From the NCBI GenBank assembly GCA_017893485.1, contig CM030368.1, positions 114,675,720 through 114,739,719 of the forward strand: a DNA stretch of 64,000 nt. Direction: 5' to 3'. A program made the translations under genes and the position numbers. Of the stretch, positions 1 to 12,346 are shown piece by piece. How positions within the stretch are numbered: the first letter of the stretch is position 1; each line of letters begins with the position of its first letter. The notes below the pieces were generated by a model. It was not told the origin of the DNA, did no database searches, and saw nothing but the letters and a program-made list of their open reading frames with translations. The DNA is from Hemerocallis citrina. Its lineage: Eukaryota; Streptophyta; Magnoliopsida; Asparagales; Asphodelaceae.

Positions 1-220
1 GGACAGAGCAACTACTTTTGGCAGCTAGAGTTGTAGATGCTGATCGAGTGGGTGTGGTTGCCATTCAGTTGGTGGACTTGGCTCATATTTGGTGGAGGTC
101 CGAGTCCGAAAGGCTCGAGCGACCGATCACTTGGGCCACTTTCACTTGGGGCTTTTTGGAGAAGTTCTTTCCTAGTAACATTAAGTGGAGATGGAGCAAC
201 AATTCTTAGCCCTGAAATAG

Positions 221-299
221 GTTGGTCGTTATTTCTTGTAATGGAATTTTGTTACATATTGTCCATGCAATGTTGTAACATAAGACTTTCTTAAAATAG
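221..299 (+). other. Intron 1 in gag of element A (79 bp)
   Basis: GT...AG interval that breaks gag. Removing it joins the conserved gag sequence ending FLALK(Q) to GSRSVHEYAAEFTRLSRFA without a frame change. The same position is interrupted in element B (42443-42544). Confidence 0.7.
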
Positions 300-915
300 G
301 GCTCTAGGTCTGTGCATGAGTACGCAGCTGAATTTACTAGACTTAGTCGCTTCGCAGCCGTTCTTGTGGCGAACGAAGAGGACCAAGCTCGTAGATTCAT
401 TTTGGGGCTTGAGCGTGAGATTAGGGTGCAGCTTGTCTCCCTTCCCTTCCGCACTTATGCAGAAGCTCTTGAGATAGCTCGTGCTTAGGAGTAGGCTCGT
501 GGTAGTTTGGCTCTTTCTCAGCAAACTGTACTGCACTCCTCTGCTGTTGTTAGGCCTTCTGGTGGGCCTATTCGGAAGTCAGTTCCTTACTTTTCTGCTT
601 GTTCCCAAAGGGGTGGTTTTTGTGACTTCTGCCAGATGTCTAGACATGACCGCAAGAACTGTTGGCGCGTCAACAGCCGGTGTTTTAGGTGTGGAGCCGC
701 TGATCATTCTGTGCGGGGTTGTCCTCAGCTGTAGTAGCAATTGGCTCTTCCAGCCAGGGGTCCCGTTCAGCAGGTGGCTCCAGCTCATGCTCCTGTTAGG
801 CCACTGCTTCCTCCTCAGTGCCAAATTATCGTTCAGAGGACCGCTGTTCCGGGGAGAGGTCAGGCTTTCAACCTGACTGCTGAAGATGTGGAGTCTGCTG
901 GAGATGTTGTTGCAG

Positions 916-1066
916 GTATATTTTGTTTATTGTTCTGTTGTTTTGTCTCTCTTTTGCTTCTTTTCATTTCTCTTGCATTTGTTTCTTTCATGTTATCCTT
1001 CTGCATTTGTTTTCCTCGCCCCTGTTCATCCATTCTTTGTTCCCTTGTCTTTTGATTTTATCTTAG
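916..1066 (+). other. Intron 2 at the gag-protease join of element A (151 bp)
   Basis: GTATAT...TTTTATCTTAG interval, T-rich. Splicing gives VVAG-IILV followed by the protease active-site region. Element B has the same interruption at 43163-43326 at the identical codon phase. Confidence 0.7.
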
Positions 1067-4000
1067 GTATCATCCTTGTTTGCTCTTTCCCTGCTCATGT
1101 TTTTTTGATTCTGGGGCAACCCATTCTTTTGTCTCCTCTCGATTTGTGGCTCACTATTGGTTGTAGTGCAGTAACATGTCAGAGGCTTGGAACATTGTGA
1201 CAGGTGGTAGAGTTGTTATTTGTTCACGAGAGTGTAGGCAGTGTCCCGTGATTATTGGTAGCGCAGATTTCAAAGCCAATCTGCTTGTAATTGGGAATTC
1301 AGGATTCGACGTCATTCTCGGTACGGATGGGTTGGGTGAAACCCATGCCATTATTGATTGTCGTGCCAAGAAAGTTGTGTTCTGGATTCCAGATCACACA
1401 GAGTTTGAGTTCCATGCCGGGGAGTTTTCCCTTGGCCGAGCTGCAGTTGATTATGAGGTTTGTGCGATGGAATTGCATTCAGGCTGTGAGACTGCGCTTC
1501 TAGTAGTTCGGGATTTCCTTGATATTTTTCCAGAGGAGTTGCCTGGCTTATCCCCTGATAGGGATGTGAAGTTCAGTATTGAAGTTTAGCCGGGTATGGT
1601 GCCCATATCGAAGAGCCCCTACAGGATGGCACCAGTTGAGTTAGCAGAGCTTAAGGTGCAGATTCAGGAGTTGCTTGATTTAGGGTTATTCAGAACCAGT
1701 GTTTTGCCATGGGGTGCTCCAGTCCTTTTTGTCAACAAGAAGGATGGTAGTCGTCGACTGTGTGTGGACTATCGGGAACTAAACAGTGTTACTGTGAAGA
1801 ACCGGTATCCGTTTCCCAAGATCGATGATTTGTTTGATCAGTTAAGTGGGGCTGCTATTTTCTCGAAGTTAGATCTTCGTTCTGGGTATCATCAAGTCAA
1901 AGTGAAGGCGATGATGTACATAAGACTGCTTTCAGGACCAGATATGGGCACTATGAGTATCTTGTGATGCCATTCAGGGTCACGAACGTGCCTGCTGTAT
2001 TCGTGAGTCTTATGAACCATATCTTTTCTCAGTTCTTGGATAGATTTGTGGTGGTCTTCATTGATGATATTTTGGTGTATTCTCGAAATCGGGAAGATCA
2101 TGCTGAGCATCTTAGAGTGGTTTTACAGACTTTGAGAGAGAATCAGCTCTATGGAAAACTCAGCAAATGCGAGTTTTGGCTTGACAGGGTTTCTTTCTTG
2201 GGGCACATTATCTCAGGCGATGGTATTTCTGTGGATCCGACCAAGGTTGAGGCAGTGAAGGACAGGCCTGTTCCCAAGTCAGTTTCAGAGGTCAGGAGTT
2301 TTCTTGATTTGGCTGGTCATTATTGGAAATTCGTCCAAATTTTTTTTAAGATAGCGGGACCATTTACTAAGCTAACTGGGAAGGACCAGAAGTTTTGTTG
2401 GTCTGATGATTGCAGTGAAGCTTTTGTTGATTTGAAGAATAGATTGACGTCAGCGCCTGTGTTGACTATTCCAGATGGTTATGGCGGATTTGTAATTCAC
2501 TGTGATGCTTCTGGTAAGGGTCTTGGAGCAGTTTTGATGCAGAAGGGCCGAGTCGTTGCGTATGCATCGAGGCAGTTGAGGTCGCATGAGAAGAACTTTC
2601 CGACTCATGATTTGGAGTTAGCGGCAGTGATCTATGCTTTGAAGCTTTGGAGACATTATTTGCTGGGAAACCAAGTGGAGATCTTTACAGACCACGAAAG
2701 TCTCAAGTACGTCTTCACCCAGAAGGAGTTAGACATGAGGCAAAGGCGGTGGTTGGAACTTATGGCTGATTATGACATCAGTTTGCAATACCATCTGGTA
2801 AAGTAAACTTGGTGCCAGACGCTTTGAACAGGAGACCGACAGTTATGTTCTTGACATAGAGAGGGATCTGATTGAGCAGATGCGGAGATTGGAGTTAGAT
2901 GTTTTGTTTCCGAGTTCTGGTCGGAGTTGTTTGGTGCTCCAGCTTCAGTCGTCTCTTGTTGATCAGATCAAAGAGGCTCAGGATGGTGATGCCCAGTTGC
3001 AGGGTTTTCGAGCTGAGGTTGAGTCTAGGTCCAGGACGGACATGGTTATTCATGCTGATGGATCGCTTCATTTTGGGTCCAGGTTATGTATTCTGAAGGG
3101 TGAAGTTCGTCAGAGATTGCTTGAGGAAGCACACCAGTCTTCATACTCTGTCCATCCTGGCAGTACTAAGATGTATCGGGATATGAAGCTTCATTTATGG
3201 TGGCATGGTATGAAGGGAGCTGTGGCTCAGTTTGTTGCTCAGTGTTTGATATACTAGCAGGTTAAGGCAGAGCATTAGAGGACCGCTGGACTTCTTCAAC
3301 CGCTTCCTATTCTGGAGTGAAAGTGGGAACATATCACTATGGATTTTGTGACTACTTTACCGAGGAGTCCAAAGGGTCATAATGTTATTTGGGTGATTGT
3401 CGACCATTTGACGAAGAGTGCTCACTTCAATCCTTTTCGTGTCGGATAGTCTACTGAGAGCCTAGCTGAGAGATACATGCAAGAGATTGTTAGACTTCAT
3501 GCGGTTCTAGTTAGTATTTTATCCGACAGGGATACGAGATTCAGATCTCAGTTTTGGGAGAGTCTTTAGAATAGTTTTGGGAGTAAATTAAAGTACAGTA
3601 CAGCTTTTCATCTCCAAACTAATGGACAGTCAGAGGGGACCATCCAGATTCTTGAGGACATGTTGAGGTCCTATATGCTTCAGTTCGGTGGATCATGGGA
3701 GGACCATTTGCATCTCATAAAGTTCTCGTACAATAACAGCTTTCAAGCCAGTCTTAAAGCTGCACTGTTCGAGGCACTCTATGGACAGAAGTACAGATCA
3801 CTAGTGTGCTGAGATGATATTGGTGAGAGGAAGTTGTTGGGTCCGGAGTTGATCACCAGGACAGTTGATGCGGTGGTTCAGATCAGAAAGCACCTGCAAG
3901 CAGCTCAGGGTAGGCAGAGGCAATGGGCTAATGTCCATCAGAGAGCTTTGGAGTTTGAGGTTGGTGACCATGTTTTCCTAAAGGTATCGCCTTGGCGGGG

Positions 4001-4436
4001 TGTCATTCGGTTTGGTGGTGGGGGCAAGCTTAGCCCTAGGTTTATTGGACCGTTTGATATTGTGGAGCGAGTAGGAAAGGTGGCTTATCGTTTTGCATTG
4101 CCGCCAGCTTTATCAGGAGTGCATGATATTTTCCATGTCTCACAACTCAGGAGATATATTCGAGATGAGAGCCACGTGATCGACTATTCTGAGTTGACCG
4201 TTCGGCCAGATTTGACTTGTGAGATTCCGCCAGTTACTATTGTGGATCTGTAGGAGAAAGTGCTTAAGAACATGGTCATCAAGCTGGTTCGTGTTTCTTG
4301 GAATCCTCACTCGCTCGGTGAGGCGACTTGGGAGCTGGAGGAGGAGATTCAGCAGAAGTTTCCTTATTTGTTTGAGTAGTTTTTGTTTTGTTCTTTTCTT
4401 TTCTTTTTGGGGTTACCCTATGTATCTTCTTGTTTG

Positions 4437-4477
4437 AATTTCGCGGACGAAATTGTTCTTGTTAGGGGGGTAGGATT
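4437..4477 (+). promoter_or_regulatory. Conserved palindromic motif and polypurine tract of element A
   Basis: AATTTCGCGGACGAAATT (4437-4454) is an inverted repeat with a 4-nt loop. It is followed by a G-rich tract (about 4463-4477) immediately upstream of the LTR start TGTAACCCC. This is the expected place for plus-strand priming. Confidence 0.75.
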
Positions 4478-7400
4478 TGTAACCCCAGTTTTCCATTTTT
4501 GTGTATTTTTGAGTGTATTTTTCATTTTAGTGTATTTCTCTCTTTGTATCTTCTTCTTGGACCATATATTGGATTTTATTTTTTCAATATATTTACGTTT
4601 ATTATTTTGTCATCCTTTTATTTGATTTCTTGATCCAATTGTCTCATTTGTTTCGTCTCTGTTTGATCGTTCTACTTTTGATTCTCTTTATTCATTGCTC
4701 GTGCCTATTTTATTTGTTCTTTTCTGTGCCGTCTCATTTTTGTATCACCCTTTATATTTTCCATGTGGATTGTCCTATTTCTTGAACCATTGTTTTAACC
4801 TATTTATACCATTATACCCTATTGGACTATCCATGCCCATTTTAACCAAACCCAAAACCATCCTAATATCTAATACAATTATCAGACTTAATACCTATTA
4901 CCTATTTTAATACCCAACCTACACTATCCTAATACCTACCCCTGTTTACTTAACACCATAACCCATATCCCCATTATCAACCCACAAACCCATACCCGAA
5001 AACCCCCTTCAGCTAACCCTACCAATGCACCCTATAAATACACCAGCTGTTCCCCTTCCTTCATCCCAAACCCTAGCCGCCCTTAGCCATCGTCCCCACT
5101 CCTGCACACCCTCCCGACCTCTCTGTCTCGTCTCTCCCGTCCACTCCATCCCGATCGCCAGCCCCGGTGCTCACTTTTCTGTCTCCCGAGGCCTAGCTAT
5201 CTCTTCCCGTCGCGCATGTGTTCCCCATCCGACTGTTGGCCATGACCAACCTACCCCAGTGCACCCCCGACCCTGTCACTTTCGTCACCCCCTGGTGGAG
5301 TTACGCTAACGCCGACGACCAGCAGCAGCCGCGACAGCTTGTGCTGCTATTTCGTCCTCGCCAGTTGTCCGTCATCTCACTCGCTTGCCCTCTGGTGTGC
5401 GAGTGTAGTTATGGTATGGGTGTTATTGTTGTTCATTAGTTTGGCTCGTGGTTGCGTTCGTTACACTTTGTTGCTCGTGATCTATTCGTTCGTGGGTTTT
5501 GCTCGCTTTTGGCTCGTGGGTTTTGATCGTTCGTTGAGATCGTTTCCCGGGAATCTGTTCCCATTATTCTTGGTCTTGCATCGTTTTCGTCGTCGGTTAA
5601 GGCAAGTAACTTGTATTCTTTTCTTTGTGTAATACAAGTACTAAATACCGCCTGTAGTGTAGTTGGGTTCTGGAGACAATTTGTGTGTGAGTTCTTTGTT
5701 ATCTACTGTCTCTATTGTGATGATTTGACCATAGTTGCCTCACGACATACATGACATGAAGCTGTCTCTTCCCGTCGCGCCTGTGTTTCCCATCCAATTG
5801 TTGGCCATGACCAACCTACCCCAGTGCACCCCCGACCCTGTCACTTTCGTCACCCCCTAGTGGAGTTACGCTAACGCCGACGACCAGCAGCAGCCGCGAC
5901 AGCTTGTGCTCCTATTTCGTCCTCGCCAGTTGTCCGTCGTCTCACTCGCTCGCTCTCTGGTGTGCGAGTGTAGTTATGGTATGGGTGTTATCGTTGTTCG
6001 TCAGTTTGGCTCGTGGTTGCGTTCGTTAGACTTTGTTGCTCATGATCTATTCGTTCGTGGGTTTTGCTTGCTTTTGGCTCGTGGGTTTTGATCGTTCGTT
6101 GAGATCGTTGCTCGGGAATCCGTTCCCGTTATTCTTGGTCTTGCATCATTTTCGTCGTCGGTTAAGGCAAGTAACTTGTATTCATTTCTTTGTGTAATAC
6201 AAGTACTAAATACCGCATGTAGTGTAGTTGGGTTCTGGAGACAATTTGTGTGTGAGTTCTCTGTTATCTACTGTCTCTATTGTGATGATTTGACCATAGT
6301 TGCCTCTCGACATACATGACATGAAACAACCTAGGGTTGACCACTTTTGATGCAAATGTTCATGCTACTTTGAGATATCTGTACTTGATGTGTTATGCAT
6401 GATGTACTTGTCGAATACTTGCAAAATACACTATATCATATTGTTTGGACATCTAGTACACTATATTTCATGTTTGAGTTGATTTGGATGAATTTTGTAT
6501 GATCTATGTTGTTTTGTGTGTGAAGAACAAATCTGTATTTTTCTGTTTCCTTAATATTGATTAGTATTTTAAACCCTATTAAATTCAGTATTTGAAAATA
6601 TTTTGTGAACATTAACTGTAGAGGATTCAGTCTATTTCCCAACCCTTTCGATGGATCTCAGTTTCGATTTACGGTTTGTGAGTTATGCCTATTTTACGAC
6701 TGAGGTGTAGAAAGATTTCCAGACTGCATTTTCTATGAATTCTGAAGAGTAATATATTTTTATTCTGGTGTTAAAATTATTATTTTGATCTAAAATTTTG
6801 CTCAGTACTTCTCTACTTGATTGGGGTTTACCCAGAATTTTGGTGGATTTATTTGAGGTGTTTTACAAACCTTTTCATACTCGCAAATAAAGATTTTACA
6901 TGCAGAATTATACTACTGTTCGGTAAAAAACCTAATTTTCGACCGAAGTCTTCTTGCTGTATCTAAAATATTTCTTAATATGAAAGTTAGCCTACTATAT
7001 CTATTTTATTACCCTTTTGGCGGATTTGGATTTCGATTTATGGTTTGTGAGATATTGCTATTTTCGTACTGCAGCGTTTGTGATTTCAGATTTACAAAAC
7101 TACTGCATCTTGATGTTTTCTGTTTTTTTTTTACTAAACTATTTATATTGTAAAATTATGATATCTTATATTTTGATTCTATACATATAGGGGAGTACCC
7201 CATATTTTTCGTGGATTTAATGAATGAGTTTTCATGCTATTTTCCTGACTGTGAATACAAAATACTGATTTCTGACTGAACTCGTTTTCTAGATTCAAAG
7301 CTGTTTTGATTCTTGATTGTGAAATACTATATGACTTATATATGGTTGCTAGATTTGGAAGGGAGTCTATTTTCTAGATTCTTCCACAAATCCAGATTTG

Positions 7401-8068
7401 CATTTTCGTAGCAACGGGAATCCCTGTTTTAGTGCAGTACTGTCTTGTTGTCCTGAACTTGCATTTGCATTGTTCTATTCCTTTATGAACTGTCTATCAC
7501 CTGTACATGTTTATCTTTCACCCTAAACCTTTTACGTATTTATGATATGTTATTCTTGACCTGTTTTTGACACATACATGCTTGTTTACTAATAATAATA
7601 AAATAACCAAGCCGGGGTTAAGGAAAAGATCTAGTAGTGGGAAATTATAGAAATGTGTACTTAGAAGGGGGCCCGTGTTTCCCATACTGAGCATTTGTTA
7701 TACTATTACTGATTACCTGACTGCACATTTCCCTATAGGAAGGTGCACTCAGAGGAGGACCACTCGATTCTGACTGTCTGATTACTATCTGATTATTGAT
7801 ACCTGAGTACACGACCCTATATGATCCCCTACGAAATATAAACGTAACTTGTTTGAATGTAGCAACCATGTGACAAAAGTTGGGGCGCATAAAGTGCTAC
7901 CTAAATAGTAATAAACACAAGACTGTAAGAACTGTCATTTGTTACACTGTTATCTATTGCATGCTATTGAACACTGTTACCTGCTATCATCTGACGGTTA
8001 CCTTACACTGTTATCTGTTTCTGTCGGACTATTATCTGATACTGCTACCAGTATACCTCTCTGCATAC
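4478..8068 (+). repeat. 3' LTR of element A (truncated at its 3' end by the N array)
   Basis: Begins TGTAACCCC directly after the polypurine tract. Contains a TATA box (TATAAATA, 5033-5040) followed by a C-rich leader, an internal 565-bp tandem duplication, a hairpin near 5609-5639, three degenerate modules spaced about 368 bp (starts near 6630, 7000 and 7366), the conserved AAGCCGGGG core (about 7610-7665), and stems at 7655-7812 and 7859-7900. The expected GGGGCGTGACA end is missing: sequence switches at 8069 to the start of an N LTR. No coding potential. Confidence 0.85.
5197..6326 (+). repeat. 565-bp direct tandem duplication inside the LTR of element A
   Basis: 5197-5761 and 5762-6326 are near-identical direct copies, shift 565. 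They cover the C-rich leader, the hairpin with arms ACTTGTAT and ATACAAGT, and the following transcribed region. Short open frames in each copy look incidental. Confidence 0.9.
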
Positions 8069-11000
8069 TGTAACCCCTGTTTTTCATTTTATGTATTTTT
8101 GGAGTGTATTTTTTATTTTTGTGTATTTTTATATCTTTTGTATTTTTTCAGAACCGTCTATTGGATTATTTAAAATATATATTTTTTTTCTTTCATTTTT
8201 GAACTCCTTGTGTTGTTGTTCATCGTTTTTTTCCGTTTTCACCATTTTGGGTTCTTTTTATCATTTTCTTGGCCTCGTTCATTTTTATTATTCATTTTGG
8301 TGATGTGATGGATTTTGGTGGTGATTTTTCCCAAATTATGATTTTTGACCCTTAAGGAGATTTTTAGGAGCAATAGAATTCACTATATGTTGTATCCTCA
8401 TTTGAAACCTACCCAATACCCATTACCCATTTGTATACCTATTACTACATATTAATACCGACAACCCATTAACCCACATTTAACTCCTATATAAATACCC
8501 TAATCCTAATAAACCCTAACCCTAATCTCTTTTCTCTCTTTTCCTCCCTAATACATCCGGCCTCTCCCTCCTTAATCCCTCACATCCGGCCTTGCACATC
8601 CTCCTTCAAACCGAGCCCTCCTTTCACAAAATCAGGCCATCCCCTCCATCCATCCAACCTCCGGCCATTCTCTACAACCCTACAAACCCACCATACATCA
8701 AATCCCTTCACGCCTTCTTGCCGATCACCATACAAACAGCACCAAGAGCACCACCACCATCCGCAAATCATCACAAAAACTCTCCCCTTTGGTGATTTTT
8801 CAAGTGGGTATCTCCACTTTGGTTCGTTGCATCAAGGAGTTGATCGTAAGGCATTTTTGTTCGTGGATTCACTTGGATTTGTGCTTGGAAAAGGATTCGC
8901 TCGTGGGTTTTGTTCCTAAGGCTTGTTGGCATCGTATTCACTCCATAACAAGGCAAGTAACTTGTACATAATTTCATGAGGTTAATACAAGTCAAAAAGT
9001 TCACACTTAGAGTAGTTGGGTCTAGAGAACCAAAAATTGTATTTTTGTTGATGGGTTTGTCACTATTGTGTTGAATTTGGCCATAGAAGACTTATGACAT
9101 GAAGTTTGATAGGTTAATGCCCTAGGTTTCACCCAAACTTGATTTTGTTCATGCATGTGGATATTTTTATGCAATGTGTTTGATTGATTGCCCATGTGAG
9201 AAACAATAGGTTTGGACATGTTAGAATCCCTAAACCATGATGTTTAGCTGATTGGAAGGCTGTGTTTCAAGTTTGGTTAAGTTTGGATCAAATTTGTGGA
9301 AGTTATGTTGTTTTTAGCTAAAGATGTGAAATCTAGAAATTGCGGTCTGTTCTGTGTTGCTTGCTGTTTTCACCCATGCTAAGGTCTGAATCTCAACTTG
9401 GAAATTAAAAGTGAATTGTAGATAATTGTATCTATTTTCAAACCCCACTAGTTTTCCTGATTTGGAGTTCGTATGACTGAGTTATGATGTTTTTTCTACA
9501 GCCGTGTCGATAGATTCAGATTCTGTTTTGTGTAAATTTGTTAACAAATTATTTTCAAGAACTAGGCTATAAATAATATCTTGGTATAATATTTTGTTCA
9601 GTGTTTCTTCATGATACTAGGGACTTCCCAGATTTTTGGTGTATTTTAAAGATGAGTTTTATGTAGTGTTTCGTTTTCTTTTCTAAATTCATCTTGTGCT
9701 GTAAATTGCGTGTTGTTCAGTATAGAACCCAGTTTTCACTTTATTTTCTTATACTTTATGAAAATTATTTGTGAGATATGAAAGTTAGTAAAATCTATCT
9801 ATTTTCACTTCGTTTTGGCGGAATTGGATTTCGATTCCTTGATTGCGAGATATCCTTGTTTTCGTACAGCAGTGTTGAGAAATTCCAGATTCATCAAACC
9901 ATGTTTTCGTATTGCTTCTTATTTTTGATGGTTGATCTATACTTACTGGAATATTATGAAACATGTTATTTTGAGTCTATATCTATAGGGAATTACCCCA
10001 GATTTTATGCGGAATTATTTGATGTATTTTCATGCTGTTTTTATGCTTTTGAAGTTGTTCCCCTGTTTTCTGGCTGAACCTAAAATCTGTGTTCAATTCA
10101 GTTTTGAGCTGAGATATTGTGAACTAGTATATGACTTTATTATACTCATTGGATGCATGTGGATGTCAAATTTCCAGATCCATCGACGGATCTTGATTTG
10201 CATGTCTGTAGCTCCTAGAATCCTTGTTTTAGTACTGATTGGTCTTGCTGCCCTGAATATAAACATACACTGTTTGACTCGTTTATGTGACTGTCTATCA
10301 TCTATGCATGCTTATTTGTTACCCTAGACCTGATGCTGTTTATACTATGTTAGTTTGACACTATTTCATGCTTATACCTGCCTGTTTGAGAATAGTAATA
10401 AATAATCAAGCCGGGGTTTTAACGGGACAGATCTAGTAGTGAATAGTACAGAAACATGCACTCGGAAGGAGACTTGTGTTTCCTATATGACATGTTACCG
10501 ACCAAGTTTACTGTCCAAGTTTACCGACGAATTTTACCGATCAAGTTTACCGACCAAGTTCTGTGATTCTGTGAATACCTGAGTACACTGCCTTGTATGG
10601 TCCCCTACGAAATCTAAAGCGAAACTGCATTGACTGTAACAACCATGTGATAAAAGGATGGCACATTAAGTGTTACCTAAATAGTAATAATACAAGATAT
10701 TTAATATATGATACATGATACCTGAATATGATACTCGAACCTGATACTTGAATAAGAGACTTGACATGATACATGCATGCTTGATACTTGACTACATGAT
10801 ACCCGTTTACCTGTTACATGATACCTGTTACCTGATTACTTGTTACCTGGTTACCTGATACTTGATACATATTTACCTGGTTACCAGATTACCTGATAGA
10901 TGATACATGTTCACCCGTTTACCTGTTTACCTGAAACTTGATGATGTTATAGGATACTTGTTTGCTTGACACTTGAGTTATGCCATTTACACTTGACACT

Positions 11001-11567
11001 TTTACCATGCTAGTTTGTCTAGGTTGACATTATACCTATACCATATTAGGTCTGTTTCTGATAGTAGTTAAATCTGTTTAGTTTCCCCCTTCCATGTGCT
11101 TGTATCCTACTCTATTTGTGACCCGGACTTGCAATTGGCGGGTACTTGTATTTTCTCTTTTTCTCTTTCCTGCATTCGTTGAATTGCAGATTTTGGAGGA
11201 CAGGTTCCAGATAGTATGGAGACATGATGTACTAGATGCTGGAATTTTGCTATTATTATTCTTGTTGCTTAATTTGGACAATAATTGTATTTTGAGACTT
11301 GAATTTATTCTTATATTTGGGCAATGTGACCCAGGATTATTTGTGTAGTTCAGATCATGACTATTTGAGATTAATATATTTTATTTCAAGTATTATTGTT
11401 GGTATTTGGTTCATATGTGGATGTGGTTGACTTTTTCTGGCTTCCGACTGTGATTATATTGTGATATGTTGTAAAGAATTCCTGAATAGCTTATGGATGA
11501 TGAAAATCATTCGCAGGGCTTTTGTTACGTGCTCGTGTTATGTATTTTTGGGAAGCGGGGCGTGACA
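8069..11567 (+). repeat. N-family LTR copy a (full length, 3,499 bp)
   Basis: Starts TGTAACCCC and ends GGGGCGTGACA, with a primer-binding site directly after it. Features: TATA box (TATATAAATA, 8488-8497), telomere-like AAACCCTAACCCTAA (8511-8525), hairpin ACTTGTA/TACAAGT (8960-8992), modules near 9429, 9798 and 10165, conserved core near 10408-10490, a 13-bp repeat (five units, about 10497-10560), hairpin 10636-10676, and a degenerate TGATACTTG/TACCTG tract (about 10690-10960). Flanked on the left by CATAC; no matching target duplication seen on the right. Confidence 0.9.
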
Positions 11568-11577
11568 AGGTTTTTAG

Positions 11578-11589
11578 TAGTATCAGAGC
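11578..11589 (+). promoter_or_regulatory. Primer-binding site of N copy I1 (initiator tRNA-Met)
   Basis: TAGTATCAGAGC, one change from the canonical TGGTATCAGAGC complement of the 3' end of plant initiator tRNA-Met. It lies about 10 nt after the LTR end. Confidence 0.85.
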
Positions 11590-11926
11590 ATCAGGTTTGG
11601 CTAATGTATTAGTTGCCTAATATATTAGACAAGTTTAGCTCGAACTGGGATCTGCACAACATTTCACCAACTATGCATGCATGAATGAATCATTACCAAC
11701 AGTGATCTGGATACTAGTCTTATTCTATCCATTTTGATCCCTTCTTATTCAATTTCCTTGATTCCTTGTTTCTTCTGTCTTTTTCCGTCGTCCTCTTTGT
11801 TGATTTCTTCTGGGGTATGAATGCATTCTTTAGTAACCATATTCCTTGATTCTGGTGTCATCCATTCCTTTCTTTCTGCTTGGTTCGTCGGTCGGCATCG
11901 CTGGATGCTATTAATAGTCTTTCCCG

Positions 11927-11981
11927 ATCAGAGTGGCGCAGCGGAAGCGTGGTGGGCCCATAACCCACAGGTCCCAGGATC
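11927..11981 (+). pseudogene. Truncated initiator tRNA-Met (CAU) copy in N internal region I1
   Basis: 55 nt beginning ATCAGAGTGGCGCAGCGG that match, from my knowledge of the plant sequence, initiator tRNA-Met from nucleotide 1 through the start of the T loop (ends GGATC). The anticodon CAT sits in GGGCCCATAACCC. The 3' remainder of T arm and acceptor stem is absent, so it cannot make a tRNA. The A box is present and the B box is destroyed. Confidence 0.92.
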
Positions 11982-12307
11982 ATATTGTTGCTTCTCTTTC
12001 CATGTACTGTTTGCTTTTTCCTATCTCTTGCAATTGTTCTCATCTGTTGACTTATTGTTTTATTACATTCTTCACTGTCTTTTCTCTCATTGATTTCAGT
12101 TCTGTCGACTCCCTTATTGCTTTGTTATCTGGTGTTGATTCTTTCCTTTTGATGCTGTTGTTCTTTTCTTGCATTCCCTTTGATATCCTGGTTATCCCCT
12201 TCCTTCTTTTTCTGGTGTTGCATTTGCTTTGTTCCTTCCCCATTAGCCCTCTGCTTTGCTACCCCTCCCCAAGTTTGTTTTGCCGTGTCCTATGTACCGC
12301 CTAAGCA

Positions 12308-12346
12308 AATTTCGAGGACGAAATTGTGTTGTAAGGTGGGTAGGAT
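12308..12346 (+). promoter_or_regulatory. Palindromic motif and polypurine tract of N copy I1
   Basis: AATTTCGAGGACGAAATT (7-bp inverted arms, AGGA loop) followed by AAGGTGGGTAGGAT directly before the LTR start at 12347. Confidence 0.75.

Larger units (their letters stand above)
1..4379 (+). pseudogene. Element A: decayed Ty3/gypsy (chromovirus, Del/Tekay-like) gag-pol, 5' truncated by window edge
   Basis: Polyprotein remnant of an LTR retrotransposon. In order: C-terminal half of the gag domain (1-480), two CCHC zinc knuckles (about 621-715, CDFC..H..C and CFRC..H..C), protease (about 1107-1580, DSG region one frame off), reverse transcriptase (1596-2340, FIDDILVYS near 2057-2085), RNase H (about 2480-2800), integrase with an HHCC finger (3109-3263) and a DDE core (about 3330-3800, SDRDTRF and QSE visible), then a C-terminal chromodomain-like tail ending TWELEEEI at 4379. 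Two intron-like gaps interrupt it (221-299 and 916-1066). It is dead: frameshifts near 1107, 1905 and 2795, and many stops, mostly where relatives have CAG or CAA (220, 487, 1588). Lineage is inferred from domain order, the chromodomain and the initiator-tRNA primer sites of its relatives. Confidence 0.93.
11568..12346 (+). mobile_element. N-family internal region I1 (complete, 779 bp, non-autonomous)
   Basis: Lies between LTR a and LTR b. Order: primer-binding site, about 240 bp of leader, a protease scrap (about 11815-11926, translating near IFLDSGVIHSFLSAWFVGRHRW, homologous to the DSG protease segment of element B), a 55-nt initiator tRNA-Met fragment, about 320 bp of T-rich sequence of unknown origin, then the palindromic motif (12308-12325) and polypurine tract (12333-12346). 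No gag, RT, RNase H or integrase, so movement would need proteins in trans. Confidence 0.88.

Noticed and set aside
8064..8068. CATAC as target-site duplication of an N insertion
   Set aside because: No matching CATAC follows any of the downstream LTR ends; the array has been rearranged.
8592..8795. 67-codon proline-rich frame repeated in five N LTRs, just after the TATA box
   Set aside because: It begins at a TTG, not an ATG, and lies in a C-rich leader that is similar between copies simply because the copies are recent. No evidence of coding selection.
10690..10960. CRISPR-like or satellite array in the TGATACTTG/TACCTG tract
   Set aside because: Units are irregular 8-12 bp degenerate words without spacers; a simple degenerate repeat within plant LTRs.
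11858..12043. Minus-strand frames across the tRNA fragment, repeated in all N internals
   Set aside because: Shadows of the tRNA segment and protease scrap; repeated only because the units are repeated.
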